DNA of 64,000 bases, taken from Gracilibacillus suaedae (GTDB lineage Bacteria; Bacillota; Bacilli; Bacillales; Amphibacillaceae). The stretch covers positions 85,757 to 149,756 of the forward strand of contig NZ_JAGFVL010000063.1 in NCBI RefSeq assembly GCF_017599345.1, written 5' to 3'. The translations under genes and the position numbers were made by a program. Below, piece after piece: positions 23,844 through 32,725 of this stretch. Position 1 is the first letter of the stretch. Every line of letters starts with the position of its first letter. The notes below the pieces were generated by a model, which was not told the DNA's origin, made no database searches, and saw nothing but the letters and a program-made list of their open reading frames with translations.

Positions 23844-24788
23844 TTGAATATTCTCGTTACAGGCGGAGCAGGCTTTATCGGTCGCTGGGTGGTAGCCAAA
23901 CTAATAGAGGATCAACATCATGTGTGGGTGTTTGATGATTTGTCTAACGGCAGAAAGGAAAATGTAATGGAGTTTGAGCAACATCCACATTTTCATGGAT
24001 TAATAGAAGGTGATATCAAAGATAAGCAGCTATTGGAGGAGCTGTTTAAGGAACAATTTGATATATGTTACCACTTAGGAGCAAGTATCAATGTGCAGGA
24101 CAGTATTGATAATCCAGAAACGACTTTTCATAATGATGTGATAGGCACGTTTCACGTTTTGGAAGCATGCCGAAAATATTCCGTTAAAATCGTGTTTATG
24201 AGCACATGTATGGTTTATGATAAAGCGAGTGATGACAACGGTATTAGTGAAACCAACCTGATAAAACCAGCTTCTCCATACGCGGGCTCTAAATTAGCTG
24301 CTGAGAATATGGTGTTATCTTATTATTACGCCTACAGTCTGCCAGTAACAGTGATTCGTCCGTTTAACACGTATGGCCCCTACCAAAAAACAGGTGGCGA
24401 AGGTGGGGTAGTTGCGATCTTTATAAAAAATAAATTAACTGGCAAGTCTTTATCCATTTTCGGAGATGGAACACAAACACGAGATTTACTCTACGTCGAA
24501 GATTGTGCTCGGTTTGTAGTGGAATCGGGTTATGCAGATGAAACGAATGGCGAAATTATCAATGCAGGATTAGGAAAAGATATCAGTATCAATGAGCTGG
24601 CACTATTAATTACTAAAGATCAAAGCCGCATACAACATGTAACCCATATTCATCCGCAAAGCGAGATCCCAAAATTACTATGTAACTATGATAAGGCGAA
24701 GAAATTATTAGGTTGGCAGCCAATGTTCAGTTTGGAAGAGGGGATTCAGAAAACAGAAGAATGGATTCAATCAACAAATCTTATTTAA
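23844..24788 (+). CDS. NAD-dependent epimerase/dehydratase (extended SDR)
   Basis: The start is taken as TTG at 23844, 8 bases after GGAAGG; ATG at 23838 and GTG at 23835 are too close to the site. The 314-residue extended SDR has TGGAGFIG for NAD binding (about residues 5-12), STCMVY and SPYAGSK (Tyr-x3-Lys active site) and IRPFNTYGP. The family includes UDP-glucose 4-epimerases and LegB-like dehydratases. PseB is already present, so this enzyme probably makes a second sugar for the same glycan or epimerises an intermediate. The exact substrate cannot be read. Confidence 0.75.
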   Translation: MNILVTGGAGFIGRWVVAKLIEDQHHVWVFDDLSNGRKENVMEFEQHPHFHGLIEGDIKDKQLLEELFKEQFDICYHLGASINVQDSIDNPETTFHNDVIGTFHVLEACRKYSVKIVFMSTCMVYDKASDDNGISETNLIKPASPYAGSKLAAENMVLSYYYAYSLPVTVIRPFNTYGPYQKTGGEGGVVAIFIKNKLTGKSLSIFGDGTQTRDLLYVEDCARFVVESGYADETNGEIINAGLGKDISINELALLITKDQSRIQHVTHIHPQSEIPKLLCNYDKAKKLLGWQPMFSLEEGIQKTEEWIQSTNLI

Positions 24789-24803
24789 AGGGAAGGATGA
24801 TTT

Positions 24804-26006
24804 ATGTCTGAGCGTACGTTAGCAATCTATGGTGGAAAGCCAGTTAGAGAAAGTTATTTGCCCTATGGGACGCAATGGATAGATAGCTCTGATGCACAGG
24901 CAGTTCTAAAAGTTTTGAAGAGCGACTATCTTACAACTGGCCCAACGATCGAGCTGTTTGAACAGAAGATTGCAGACTATGTTGGTGCTAAATATGCCGT
25001 TGCCTTTTCGAGTGGGACGGCTGCACTTCATGGAGCATGTTTTGCAGTAGGGATTCAACACAATGATCAAGTAATCACGACCCCCCTTACTTTTGCTGCT
25101 ACAGCGAATACCATTCTCTATCAGGGTGGCAATGTGATATTTGCTGATGTTGATCCCAACACCTACAACATTTCTCCTCAGAAAATCGAGGCAGAAATTA
25201 CAGAGAATACAAAAGCGATTATAACGGTGGACTTTACCGGTCAGCCAGTAGACTATGGCCGAATACGGGCGATTGCAGATAAGCATTCTATTCCGTTTAT
25301 TTCAGATGCTGCTCATGCTCTTGGTGCAAGTTACCATAAACAAAAGGTAGGATCGTTAGCTGATATGACGATGTTTAGCTTTCATCCAGTAAAGCATATT
25401 ACAGCAGGTGAAGGTGGCATGATTACGACGGATAATCCTGTTTATTATCAAAAACTCAGAGATTTTAGAAACCATGGTATAACACGGGATCAGAAACGAT
25501 TAGCGGTTTCAGATCAACCTTGGTACTATGAAATGCAGTCTCCAGGATTTAATTACCGAATGACAGATTTGCAAGCAGCTCTTGGGTTAAGTCAGGCGAA
25601 TAAAATTGATAGCTTTTTAAAAAAAAGAAGAGCTATTGTATTGAAATATAATGAAGCTTTTCGTGAGGTTGATCAGATTACTTTACCTTACCAGTTAGCT
25701 GATACTAACTCGAGTTGGCACCTTTATGTCATGCAACTACAATTGGATAAACTAAAAGCGACCCGAACAGAAATTTTTCAAGCATTACAAAAAGAAAATA
25801 TCGGTGTAAATGTTCATTATATTCCGGTATATTTTCACCCTTATTATCAACAGTTAGGGTACCAAAAAGGCCTGTGCCCGCATGCAGAAACGTTGTATCA
25901 AGCCACGATAACTTTACCACTCTTTCCAAAAATGACTGACGAGGATGTAGATGATGTGATTGCTGCTGTGATGAAAGTCCTATCTCATTACGAGGTGCCA
26001 TTATGA
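24804..26006 (+). CDS. pseC: UDP-4-keto-sugar aminotransferase, PseC-type
   Basis: The 400-residue DegT/DnrJ/EryC1 PLP-dependent aminotransferase has a PseC-like opening (PYGTQWIDSSD...SDYLTTGPT). The pocket segment SSGTAALHGAC, DAAHALGASY and the PLP lysine in SFHPVKHITAGEGG (about residue 190) are clear. It converts the PseB product to UDP-4-amino-4,6-dideoxy-N-acetyl-beta-L-altrosamine. AAGGGAAGG precedes the ATG, and the stop overlaps the pseF start (ATGA). B. subtilis SpsC on the spore surface is a homologous alternative label. Confidence 0.88.
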   Translation: MSERTLAIYGGKPVRESYLPYGTQWIDSSDAQAVLKVLKSDYLTTGPTIELFEQKIADYVGAKYAVAFSSGTAALHGACFAVGIQHNDQVITTPLTFAATANTILYQGGNVIFADVDPNTYNISPQKIEAEITENTKAIITVDFTGQPVDYGRIRAIADKHSIPFISDAAHALGASYHKQKVGSLADMTMFSFHPVKHITAGEGGMITTDNPVYYQKLRDFRNHGITRDQKRLAVSDQPWYYEMQSPGFNYRMTDLQAALGLSQANKIDSFLKKRRAIVLKYNEAFREVDQITLPYQLADTNSSWHLYVMQLQLDKLKATRTEIFQALQKENIGVNVHYIPVYFHPYYQQLGYQKGLCPHAETLYQATITLPLFPKMTDEDVDDVIAAVMKVLSHYEVPL

Positions 26007-26734
26007 AAATTGTAGCGATCATTCAAGCTAGAATGGGTTCTACCCGGCTACCAGGAAAGGTTTTACGAACAGTACTTGGAAAGCCAATGATCAAGTATCA
26101 GGTAGACCGGATTCGACATTCGTCTTATTTGGATGAAGTCGTGATTGCGACAACTGACAACAGAAAAGATGATGTTATTGTAGATTTTTGCAAGTCAGAG
26201 AAGCTTCATTATTTCCGAGGATCGGAAAAAGATGTGTTGAGCCGTTATCATCAAGCAGCGAAAAAAACAGAAGCTGATGTAATTGTTCGTTTAACTGCTG
26301 ATTGTCCGGTCATAGATGCGCAAACAATCGATCATGTTATCAAAGCTTTTGTAACAAATAAACATGTCGATTATGTTGCAAATGTTCTCGAGAGGACATA
26401 TCCGAGAGGCTATGATATCGAAGTGTTTACGAGGCAAACATTAGAGAAAATAAACAAGGTAGCTTGCCGTAATAGTGATCGTGAACATGTTACTACCTAT
26501 ATCAGAGATCATCCAGAACAATTTGATATCGTTAATGTTCTTCATCATGCTGATTATAGTAACTACCGTTTAACTGTCGACACCATAGAAGACTTTCGAT
26601 TAATCAAAAAAATCATCCAATCACTAGAACCGAAAAATCAATATTATATGTTAGAAGATATAATTAAATTATTAGAGAATCATCCAGATTGGCTAACAAT
26701 CAATGCGAACATTAAGCAAAAGGGCTGGAGATAA
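26003..26734 (+). CDS. pseF: CMP-sugar cytidylyltransferase, PseF/SpsF-type
   Basis: The 243-residue nucleotidyltransferase has IIQARMGSTRLPGKVL (about residues 5-20), the substrate segment RLTADCPVID and a C-terminal DTIEDF region. It would activate pseudaminic acid with CTP to give CMP-Pse, the donor for glycosyltransferases. It overlaps pseC by four bases and pseG follows 3 bases later. SpsF of B. subtilis spore coat synthesis belongs to the same family. Confidence 0.85.
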   Translation: MKIVAIIQARMGSTRLPGKVLRTVLGKPMIKYQVDRIRHSSYLDEVVIATTDNRKDDVIVDFCKSEKLHYFRGSEKDVLSRYHQAAKKTEADVIVRLTADCPVIDAQTIDHVIKAFVTNKHVDYVANVLERTYPRGYDIEVFTRQTLEKINKVACRNSDREHVTTYIRDHPEQFDIVNVLHHADYSNYRLTVDTIEDFRLIKKIIQSLEPKNQYYMLEDIIKLLENHPDWLTINANIKQKGWR

Positions 26735-26737
26735 CTT

Positions 26738-27802
26738 ATGCGAATCGGTATTCGTGCTGATGCATCTAATCAAATTGGTACTGGTCATGTCATGCGTTGT
26801 TTAGTATTAGCAGAACAGTTAAGAACACATGGTGTAGAGATTATTTTCTTTTGTTACCATTTCCCAGGAAATTTAATTAGCCATATTGAAGCGAAAGGGT
26901 TCCCAGTCCATGTTTTATCCCATTCTACGACGATCGACAATTTGCGAGCAAATTGGAGAAAGGATGCAGAAGAAACGATTGAGTTCATTCGACAAAATCC
27001 TTGTTTTGATTACTTTGTAGTAGATCATTATGATTTAGATTATCGATGGGAGGCTGCAGTAAAAGCATTTGTAGACCAATTGATGGTAATTGATGATCTA
27101 GCAAACCGTAGACATTACTGTGACAGTTTGCTAGATCAAAATCTGCTTCCAAACAAAGAGAAACGCTATCAACAATTGGTTCCACCAAATACGGATCTGC
27201 TGTTGGGTCCCCGATACCTTTTATTAAGAGAAGAATTTGTGATGACGAAACTACATGAGAGGAAAAGAAGTACCATAGGTCGTATTCTTGTTTCTTTTGG
27301 TGGGAGTGATCCAACTAATGAAACGTATAAAGCATTAAAGGCTATCACGCAGCTTCGTGATGAGCGTTGGCAGATAGATGCAGTTACGGGGACGTCCAAC
27401 CAACAAATCAAAGAGCTACGGCATTTTGTCGAGCAGCATGAAAATATTCAGTTATATGAACAAACCAATCGTATTGCAGAATTAATGACGGAAGCGGATA
27501 TCGCAATTGGTGCAGGAGGAACAACAACGTGGGAAAGATGTTATATGCAATTACCTGCCATCACCCTTGAGGTAACGGATAATCAATCTAAAATATTACA
27601 TCATTTGCATACCAAAGGGTTTGTGTATCATTTAGGTAAAAATAGAGAGGTAAAACCTGTAGACATAAAAGAAGCATTAAGGCGATTAAGCGATACACCT
27701 GAACTATTACAGCGAATGACAGACCGGCTAGCAAACTTCAGAGAAAATGTTGATCATTGTTCTGTTTCACGTTTTATGCTGAAGGAGGGAACTGATGACT
27801 GA
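26738..27802 (+). CDS. pseG: UDP-2,4-diacetamido-trideoxy-altropyranose hydrolase, PseG
   Basis: The 354-residue GT-B-fold hydrolase opens with RADASNQIGTGHVMRCL (about residues 5-21), the PseG signature with its catalytic His. VSFGGSDPTNET and the glycine-rich IGAGGTTTWER segment of the nucleotide-binding half follow. It removes UDP from the PseH product to release the free 6-deoxy sugar. It overlaps pseH by 8 bases. The GNAT step is a separate gene here, not fused as in some species. Confidence 0.88.
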   Translation: MRIGIRADASNQIGTGHVMRCLVLAEQLRTHGVEIIFFCYHFPGNLISHIEAKGFPVHVLSHSTTIDNLRANWRKDAEETIEFIRQNPCFDYFVVDHYDLDYRWEAAVKAFVDQLMVIDDLANRRHYCDSLLDQNLLPNKEKRYQQLVPPNTDLLLGPRYLLLREEFVMTKLHERKRSTIGRILVSFGGSDPTNETYKALKAITQLRDERWQIDAVTGTSNQQIKELRHFVEQHENIQLYEQTNRIAELMTEADIAIGAGGTTTWERCYMQLPAITLEVTDNQSKILHHLHTKGFVYHLGKNREVKPVDIKEALRRLSDTPELLQRMTDRLANFRENVDHCSVSRFMLKEGTDD

Positions 27803-28307
27803 TAGTTTTTTGAGAAAACTGGAAGTAAATGATCTGGAACAAGTGTTAGCTTGGCGAAATAGTAAACATATTAAACAGTATATGTATACTGGTAAAGAGA
27901 TTACTTGGCAGGAACATGTAAAGTGGTATGAGAAAGTGTCCACTGATCCTCATTATGATGTTTTCATTTATGTCCAACATGACAAACCACTTGGACTTGT
28001 ACAATTTTTTGATAAACAGAAGCAGCATCAGCGGTGTTACTGGGGGTTCTATATTGGAGAACTAGATGCACCAAAAGGTTCCGGAACAAAAATGGCTTCT
28101 TTAGCATTTGCTCACATTTTTGATCAGGGTATACGAAAAGTTTGTGCGGAAGTAATGGAAACTAATAAACCAAGCTTTCACTTTCATCAAAAGCTTGGTT
28201 TTAAAATAGAAGGTATCTTACGTAAACATGTTAACAAAGAAGGTCAATATTATGATGTGTGGGCACTAGGTTTGCTTAAGGAAGATTGGAAAGGGGGAAC
28301 CCAATGA
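27795..28307 (+). CDS. pseH: UDP-amino-sugar N-acetyltransferase, PseH
   Basis: This 170-residue GNAT enzyme has the acetyl-CoA-binding region around YIGELDAPKGSGTKMASLAF (about residues 85-105) and the NKPSFHFHQKLGFKIEG end typical of sugar-amine acetyltransferases of this pathway. It acetylates the 4-amino group of the PseC product. It overlaps pseG (8 bases) and pseI (4 bases), so the three are coupled. Confidence 0.85.
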   Translation: MTDSFLRKLEVNDLEQVLAWRNSKHIKQYMYTGKEITWQEHVKWYEKVSTDPHYDVFIYVQHDKPLGLVQFFDKQKQHQRCYWGFYIGELDAPKGSGTKMASLAFAHIFDQGIRKVCAEVMETNKPSFHFHQKLGFKIEGILRKHVNKEGQYYDVWALGLLKEDWKGGTQ

Positions 28308-29353
28308 AGGAAGTAACGATCCACAATCGAAAAATTGGTACAGAATATGAGCCGTTTGTCATTGCAGAAATGTCAGGGAATCATAACCAATCGTTAGAAC
28401 GTGCTTTGGAAATAGTAGAAGCAGCTGCGAATGCTGGGGCAGATGCACTCAAGATTCAAACCTATACTGCTGACACGATGACACTAGAAGTCGAAAAAGG
28501 TGACTTTGTTATTTCAGATCCAAATAGTCCATGGAAAAACAAATCATTATATCATTTATATCAGGAAGCTTATACTCCTTGGGAATGGCATCAGTCGATT
28601 TTTGACCGGTGCCAAGAGTTAGGGATGATCGCGTTCAGCTCACCGTTTGATGCAACAGCTGTAGACTTTTTAGAAAGCTTACATGTGCCTTGTTATAAAA
28701 TTGCTTCTTTTGAATGTACGGATATTCCGTTGATTCGTAAAGTCGCCAGAACCAAAAAACCGATGATTATTTCAACTGGTATGTGTAACGTGGCAGAAAT
28801 TGAAGAAACAGTTCAAGCAGCCAAAGAAGAAGGCTGTAAGGAGCTCATTTTACTAAAATGCACAAGTACGTATCCAGCAACCCCTGAAAATAGTCATATT
28901 AAAACAATTCCACATATGAAAGAATTATTTCAATGTCCAATCGGCTTATCAGATCACACGTTAGGAAGCGGTGTTGCTGTCGCAAGTGTAGCATTGGGGG
29001 CTTCGGTAATCGAAAAACATTTTACCCTTTCCCGACAGGACGGAGGAGTAGACGCACAATTTTCATTGGAACCAGAGGAATTTCACTTACTAGTCCAAGA
29101 AACAAAAAGAGCCTGGCAGGCAATGGGGAAAGTCCAATACGGACCGACGAAAGCAGAGGATCAATCTAAAAAATATCGAAGGTCCATTTATGTTACGGAA
29201 CATGTCAGGAAAGGGGAACCATTAACCCGTCATAATATTCGCATTATTCGTCCCGGATTTGGATTAGCTCCAAAATACTATGAAATGTGTCTGGGTAAAA
29301 CCGTAAATCAGTCTATTGAAAAAGGGACCCCATTATCATGGGATTTTATCTAG
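28304..29353 (+). CDS. pseI: Pseudaminic acid synthase, PseI
   Basis: The start is the ATG at 28304, after AAAGGGGG. The 349-residue NeuB-family synthase has a TIM barrel with FVIAEMSGNHNQS at the start, ALKIQTYTADTMTL, KCTSTYPA and IGLSDHT (metal and phosphoenolpyruvate site residues). A C-terminal SAF/antifreeze-like domain (about 285-345) contains RRSIYVTEHV. It condenses the PseG product with phosphoenolpyruvate to make pseudaminic acid. It is the last gene of the operon, and a strong hairpin follows. Confidence 0.9.
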   Translation: MKEVTIHNRKIGTEYEPFVIAEMSGNHNQSLERALEIVEAAANAGADALKIQTYTADTMTLEVEKGDFVISDPNSPWKNKSLYHLYQEAYTPWEWHQSIFDRCQELGMIAFSSPFDATAVDFLESLHVPCYKIASFECTDIPLIRKVARTKKPMIISTGMCNVAEIEETVQAAKEEGCKELILLKCTSTYPATPENSHIKTIPHMKELFQCPIGLSDHTLGSGVAVASVALGASVIEKHFTLSRQDGGVDAQFSLEPEEFHLLVQETKRAWQAMGKVQYGPTKAEDQSKKYRRSIYVTEHVRKGEPLTRHNIRIIRPGFGLAPKYYEMCLGKTVNQSIEKGTPLSWDFI

Positions 29354-29357
29354 CAGT

Positions 29358-29400
29358 TTTTACAAGGCTGTCTAATTAAGTTTGGCAGCCTTGTAAAATT
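29358..29400. terminator. Terminator of the pseudaminic-acid operon
   Basis: A 13-base stem TTTTACAAGGCTG/CAGCCTTGTAAAA with a 15-base loop works in both directions. It lies 5 bases after pseI. Confidence 0.8.
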
Positions 29401-29459
29401 ATTGCGGTTTAACTTCTAATCACATATATTATTTGGAGTGATTTTGTGTGAACGAGTGC

Positions 29460-30230
29460 TTATTCGATTTGTTTTCGCTTCGCCCATTCATAAATGATAG
29501 CATTACATTCGTGGAAATATTTGGTTGGCACTTGATGCTTAGAACGATGAACATAGGCAACTTCAACATCTTTTAACCTTCTGCGAAAGATGTTTTGATA
29601 GGAATGTACGTAATGATCGTTCGCACCATAGATAATTAATAGTGGTACATTAATATTATGTAGTTGCTGCTCATTGTCATAATCCAAGCCTAATTGATAT
29701 TGTTGTTGCAACATATCAGCGTTTGTTTTCTTTATTTCCAGTTCTATTTCTTTTGCTGCTTTTTTATCTGAAAAATGATTGAAAGCAAGTGCTTTTGCTA
29801 GTAATGGAATCCAATTGTTTCTAGCAACTGTTATGCCTATTTTATATTCCGTACGAAGCATTAAGCTTTTCGGTGAATGGTAAGCTCCAATCATAATAAG
29901 TGCTAATGTATGCTCTGGATAAGCTATAGCGAATTGTTGTGCAATTAAGCCACCGTTAGAATAACCACAAACAATGGCTTTAGAGATTTTATTTTCATCT
30001 AACACACTTTTCACGTCATCTACAAACTGAGAAAAAGTTAATTTTGTCTCTGAATAGCCACTACGGCAATCCCCTCTGTTATCAAAAGTAATAACGGTAA
30101 AGCTATGTTGAAGCAATGTTTGATAACGGAATGTTAAGTGGCCCATTCCTGGCGGAGCGATAAATATGACTGCTGTTCCACTACCGACTTTTTGATAATA
30201 AATTGCAGGATGATTCGTTGTATAAGGCAT
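29460..30230 (-). CDS. Alpha/beta-hydrolase
   Basis: The product has 256 residues. An oxyanion-hole segment APPGMGH (about residues 26-32) precedes FDNRGDCRSGYS, a nucleophile elbow GYSNGG (Ser at about 96), an Asp in GANDHYVHS and a late His in RSKHQ, i.e. a full catalytic triad. It is a cytoplasmic esterase or similar enzyme of unknown substrate. It starts with ATG at 30230. A divergent small gene starts 33 bases away. Confidence 0.82.
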   Translation of the reverse strand: MPYTTNHPAIYYQKVGSGTAVIFIAPPGMGHLTFRYQTLLQHSFTVITFDNRGDCRSGYSETKLTFSQFVDDVKSVLDENKISKAIVCGYSNGGLIAQQFAIAYPEHTLALIMIGAYHSPKSLMLRTEYKIGITVARNNWIPLLAKALAFNHFSDKKAAKEIELEIKKTNADMLQQQYQLGLDYDNEQQLHNINVPLLIIYGANDHYVHSYQNIFRRRLKDVEVAYVHRSKHQVPTKYFHECNAIIYEWAKRKQIE

Positions 30231-30263
30231 AATACCATCTCCGAATTAAAAGTATAGGAGGTA

Positions 30264-30464
30264 ATGATGATGAGTATGTTTCTAATAGTTGGAGTTTTAG
30301 CAATTATTCTTTTTTTATTCTTTCGAAAACCAATTGTCGAAAAATTAGAATCTTTCGGAACGTTACAGTTCGACAGTGAAAAACATAAATGGTTAAACAG
30401 CACGTGTTTAATCGTGATTGGTACAGGTAATAATCGCTCCTATCAAAGGTTAACAACAAGGTAA
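30264..30464 (+). CDS. Small membrane protein, possibly truncated
   Basis: A strong ribosome-binding site (TAGGAGG) precedes ATG-ATG-ATG. The product has 66 residues with one membrane helix (about 4-20), a basic stop-transfer and a polar remainder that ends without a recognisable domain. The gene may be a 5' remnant of a longer one. No family was recognised. Confidence 0.45.
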   Translation: MMMSMFLIVGVLAIILFLFFRKPIVEKLESFGTLQFDSEKHKWLNSTCLIVIGTGNNRSYQRLTTR

Positions 30465-30574
30465 TTGGGGTATGGTTCGGAGGGGATGGAATTAATCTTT
30501 GCAAACAATAGATAAGGCAAGATACCATGCTTGTAACATCCAACATATGCGTGTGATAGGCAATAATGTTAGTA

Positions 30575-30756
30575 GAGCGGACATTTAGTACGTTATTTTG
30601 TGAGATAATACCCATTTTTCGTTGGTGACGGACATTTAATCCTTTATTTAGTTATTTTTGGTTAAAATGAGTGTTATTTCCGATGAATAGCGGAATAGAT
30701 GTCCTCGGGGGATTTAAAAACGGCACTTTTGATACAAATAGCGGAACGAATGTCCA
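30575..30756. repeat. Palindromic array of four 19-20-base units with 51-base spacing
   Basis: Two direct copies start with GGACATTTA (30579 and 30630). Two inverted copies (30686-30704 and 30737-30755) read GGACAT...TCCGCTATT on the minus strand. Within each arm the copies are exactly 51 bases apart. No protein is encoded. It resembles intergenic repeats common in Bacillaceae. Confidence 0.65.
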
Positions 30757-30838
30757 CCCTATGCTAGGTTTGATGAATCGTACAAAGTACTCATTCCATT
30801 CAACCCTTCGCAGTATATACTTTAAGCATATTATTTCG

Positions 30839-30870
30839 AAAGCGTTTAGTCTTGGCTAGACGCTTTTTTG
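30839..30870 (+). terminator. Rho-independent terminator-like hairpin without an obvious gene
   Basis: The 11-base stem AAAGCGTTTAG/CTAGACGCTTT, with a 6-base loop, is followed by T6. No convincing gene ends here, so it may end read-through or a small RNA. Confidence 0.6.
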
Positions 30871-30936
30871 TCAACCTTAGAAGATTCCGTATAACATTTA
30901 ATCGAGAAAAAATGTTATAGTAAACATATGTATTTT

Positions 30937-31063
30937 TATCACGGTGCTAATCGTCTGTTACCACACATGTCACTAAGTGGGGGATAACAGACGCTAACAC
31001 CTTGATAAGTTTCACTAATGATCATTGAGGGTCAAATCTCACTGCTCATAGTCTCACTTTATG
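30937..31063 (+). repeat. Dispersed structured repeat, copy A
   Basis: This 127-base non-coding block lies in the leader of the marR-racE transcript. It contains the inverted repeat CGTCTGTTA...TAACAGACG and the sequence GCTAACACCTTGATAAGTTT. The latter recurs, inverted and diverged, at 48311-48440; a truncated form lies at 54870-54925. Confidence 0.75.
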
Positions 31064-31082
31064 TACGAAGGGGCGTTTTGAT

Positions 31083-31538
31083 TTGGGTAAAGAAGCAGAG
31101 CAAATTGCAGATATTGAAAGAGAATTAAGATTTTTATCAGGGATCATCAAGCAAAAAGGTCGTGAAATATTAAATAATTATCCAATTACAACCCCACAAT
31201 TCATTGCCTTACAATTTTTATTAGAGCAAGGTGATTTAACATTAGGTGAATTATCCAAAAAAATTAACCTCGCTTTTAGTACCACAACAGATTTAGTTGA
31301 CCGTATGGAAAAGAACGATATAGTGGAACGAGTGAAAGATACTAAGGACCGGCGAGTGGTTCGTATCCACCTATTAGAAAAAGGAAGAAAAATTATCCAG
31401 GAAGTAATTGAAAAACGACAGAAATATTTAGGTGAGGTTTTAACGAATGTTAAAGCAGAGGATATGGAACAGTTGTCAAGACTATTACATCTCCTTCACC
31501 AGGAAATGAGACAACAAACAGAAAATGCAAAATTGTAA
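31083..31538 (+). CDS. MarR-family transcriptional regulator (YsmB-like)
   Basis: A TTG start follows GAAGGGGCG. The 151-residue winged-helix regulator has the recognition helix region LGELSKKINLAFSTTTDLVDRME (about residues 57-79) and the wing with DRRVVRIHLLEKGR. It lies directly before racE, as ysmB does beside racE in B. subtilis, and overlaps the region before the racE start. The ligand and targets are unknown. The leader contains the dispersed structured repeat. Confidence 0.85.
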   Translation: MGKEAEQIADIERELRFLSGIIKQKGREILNNYPITTPQFIALQFLLEQGDLTLGELSKKINLAFSTTTDLVDRMEKNDIVERVKDTKDRRVVRIHLLEKGRKIIQEVIEKRQKYLGEVLTNVKAEDMEQLSRLLHLLHQEMRQQTENAKL

Positions 31539-31551
31539 AGAGGCGATGATA

Positions 31552-32385
31552 GTGAAGCAACCGATTGGAGTTATTGACTCAGGCGTTGGCGGACTAACAG
31601 TGGCAAGTGAATTAATCCGTCAATTACCGAAAGAATCGATTATTTACTTGGGTGATACGAAAAGGTGTCCATATGGACCGCGCCCGAAGGAAGAAGTGAT
31701 CCAGTATACTTGGGAAATGGTCCACTTTTTATTAGAAAGAGATATTAAAATGTTAGTTATTGCTTGTAACACAGCAACGGCATTTACGTTAGAGCAGTTA
31801 AGAGAGGAACTGTCGATTCCGGTAGTAGGAGTGATTCAACCAGGTGCACGTGCTGCTATTACAAATTCCCGCACGGATGAAATAGGTGTGATAGGGACAG
31901 AGGGAACGATTACAAGTAGAGCATATGTCGATACATTAAGGCAAATAAATAGGGAAATTGAAGTTCACGATTTAGCTTGCCCACGATTTGTTCCCTTAGT
32001 GGAAAAAGGAATGGTACAGGGAGAAGAAGCATGTCAAGTGGTGCAAGAAACGTTACAACCATTGAAAAAATTTTCTAATATGGATACACTTATATTGGGG
32101 TGTACGCATTACCCAATGATTAAAGCATTGATTCAAGAGGAGATAGGATCAACCGTTACTGTGATATCGTCAGGGGAAGAAACCGCACGGGAAGTCAGTA
32201 CCATTTTAGAATACCAAAATAAGCTTTATCAAGGTGAACAGCCACCACAACATTATTTCTACACTACTGGTGATGTCGGTGTTTTTCATGAAATCGCATC
32301 ACGGTGGTTAAATCAGAAAATAGATGCAGTCGATAAGATTGAATTAAATACAGTTAAAAGTCTGGGAAAAGGTGCTATCTACTAG
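31552..32385 (+). CDS. racE: Glutamate racemase
   Basis: The start is GTG at 31552, 8 bases after AGAGG; earlier in-frame starts overlap the marR gene. The 277-residue product has IGVIDSGVGGLTV at the start and two catalytic Cys, in VIACNTATA (about residue 73) and LGCTHYPM (about 184). It makes D-glutamate for peptidoglycan. High similarity in motif and neighbourhood (marR, gerM, rph) supports RacE. A terminator follows. Confidence 0.93.
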   Translation: MKQPIGVIDSGVGGLTVASELIRQLPKESIIYLGDTKRCPYGPRPKEEVIQYTWEMVHFLLERDIKMLVIACNTATAFTLEQLREELSIPVVGVIQPGARAAITNSRTDEIGVIGTEGTITSRAYVDTLRQINREIEVHDLACPRFVPLVEKGMVQGEEACQVVQETLQPLKKFSNMDTLILGCTHYPMIKALIQEEIGSTVTVISSGEETAREVSTILEYQNKLYQGEQPPQHYFYTTGDVGVFHEIASRWLNQKIDAVDKIELNTVKSLGKGAIY

Positions 32386-32429
32386 CGATATTAAATGGTA
32401 ACGTGTAAAAAATGTTCGCAAAATGCAGA

Positions 32430-32480
32430 AATAAACAGATAGAAAAGCCAATAACTTGGCATTCTATCTGTTTATTTTTG
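32430..32480. terminator. Terminator of racE
   Basis: A 15-base stem AATAAACAGATAGAA and its complement are followed by TTTG. It can serve both strands. Confidence 0.8.
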
Positions 32481-32725
32481 TCTATTTGAATCTCCATTCA
32501 ACGAAGATTCTATACTACCAGAACAAAAGGGGAGTGGCAGCCGTACAGTTGATAATGGTCACTAAAACAATAGCAAATCCACACTTAGTATTTAGTGAAA
32601 ATAACTGGATGCGGGAGTTGTCCAGATTTTCTTATAATAATTGATTTTTAGATTATTTTGGTTGGTCTATTTTAATAATAAGCTCGTATACATAGTAGTA
32701 CAAACCATCGTAGGAGGTATCGGTT
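32481..32725. other. Intergenic region before gerM
   Basis: I see no gene, repeat or clear promoter here apart from the ribosome-binding site GTAGGAGG in front of gerM. Confidence 0.5.

Noticed and set aside
30575..30756. CRISPR array
   Set aside because: There are only four imperfect units, two inverted, with no cas genes. It is a palindromic repeat element.
30671..30859. 62-codon plus-strand frame in the repeat region
   Set aside because: It overlaps the palindromic repeat array and lacks a ribosome-binding site.
32456..32644. 62-codon frame after racE
   Set aside because: It starts inside the racE terminator hairpin and shows no protein-like pattern.
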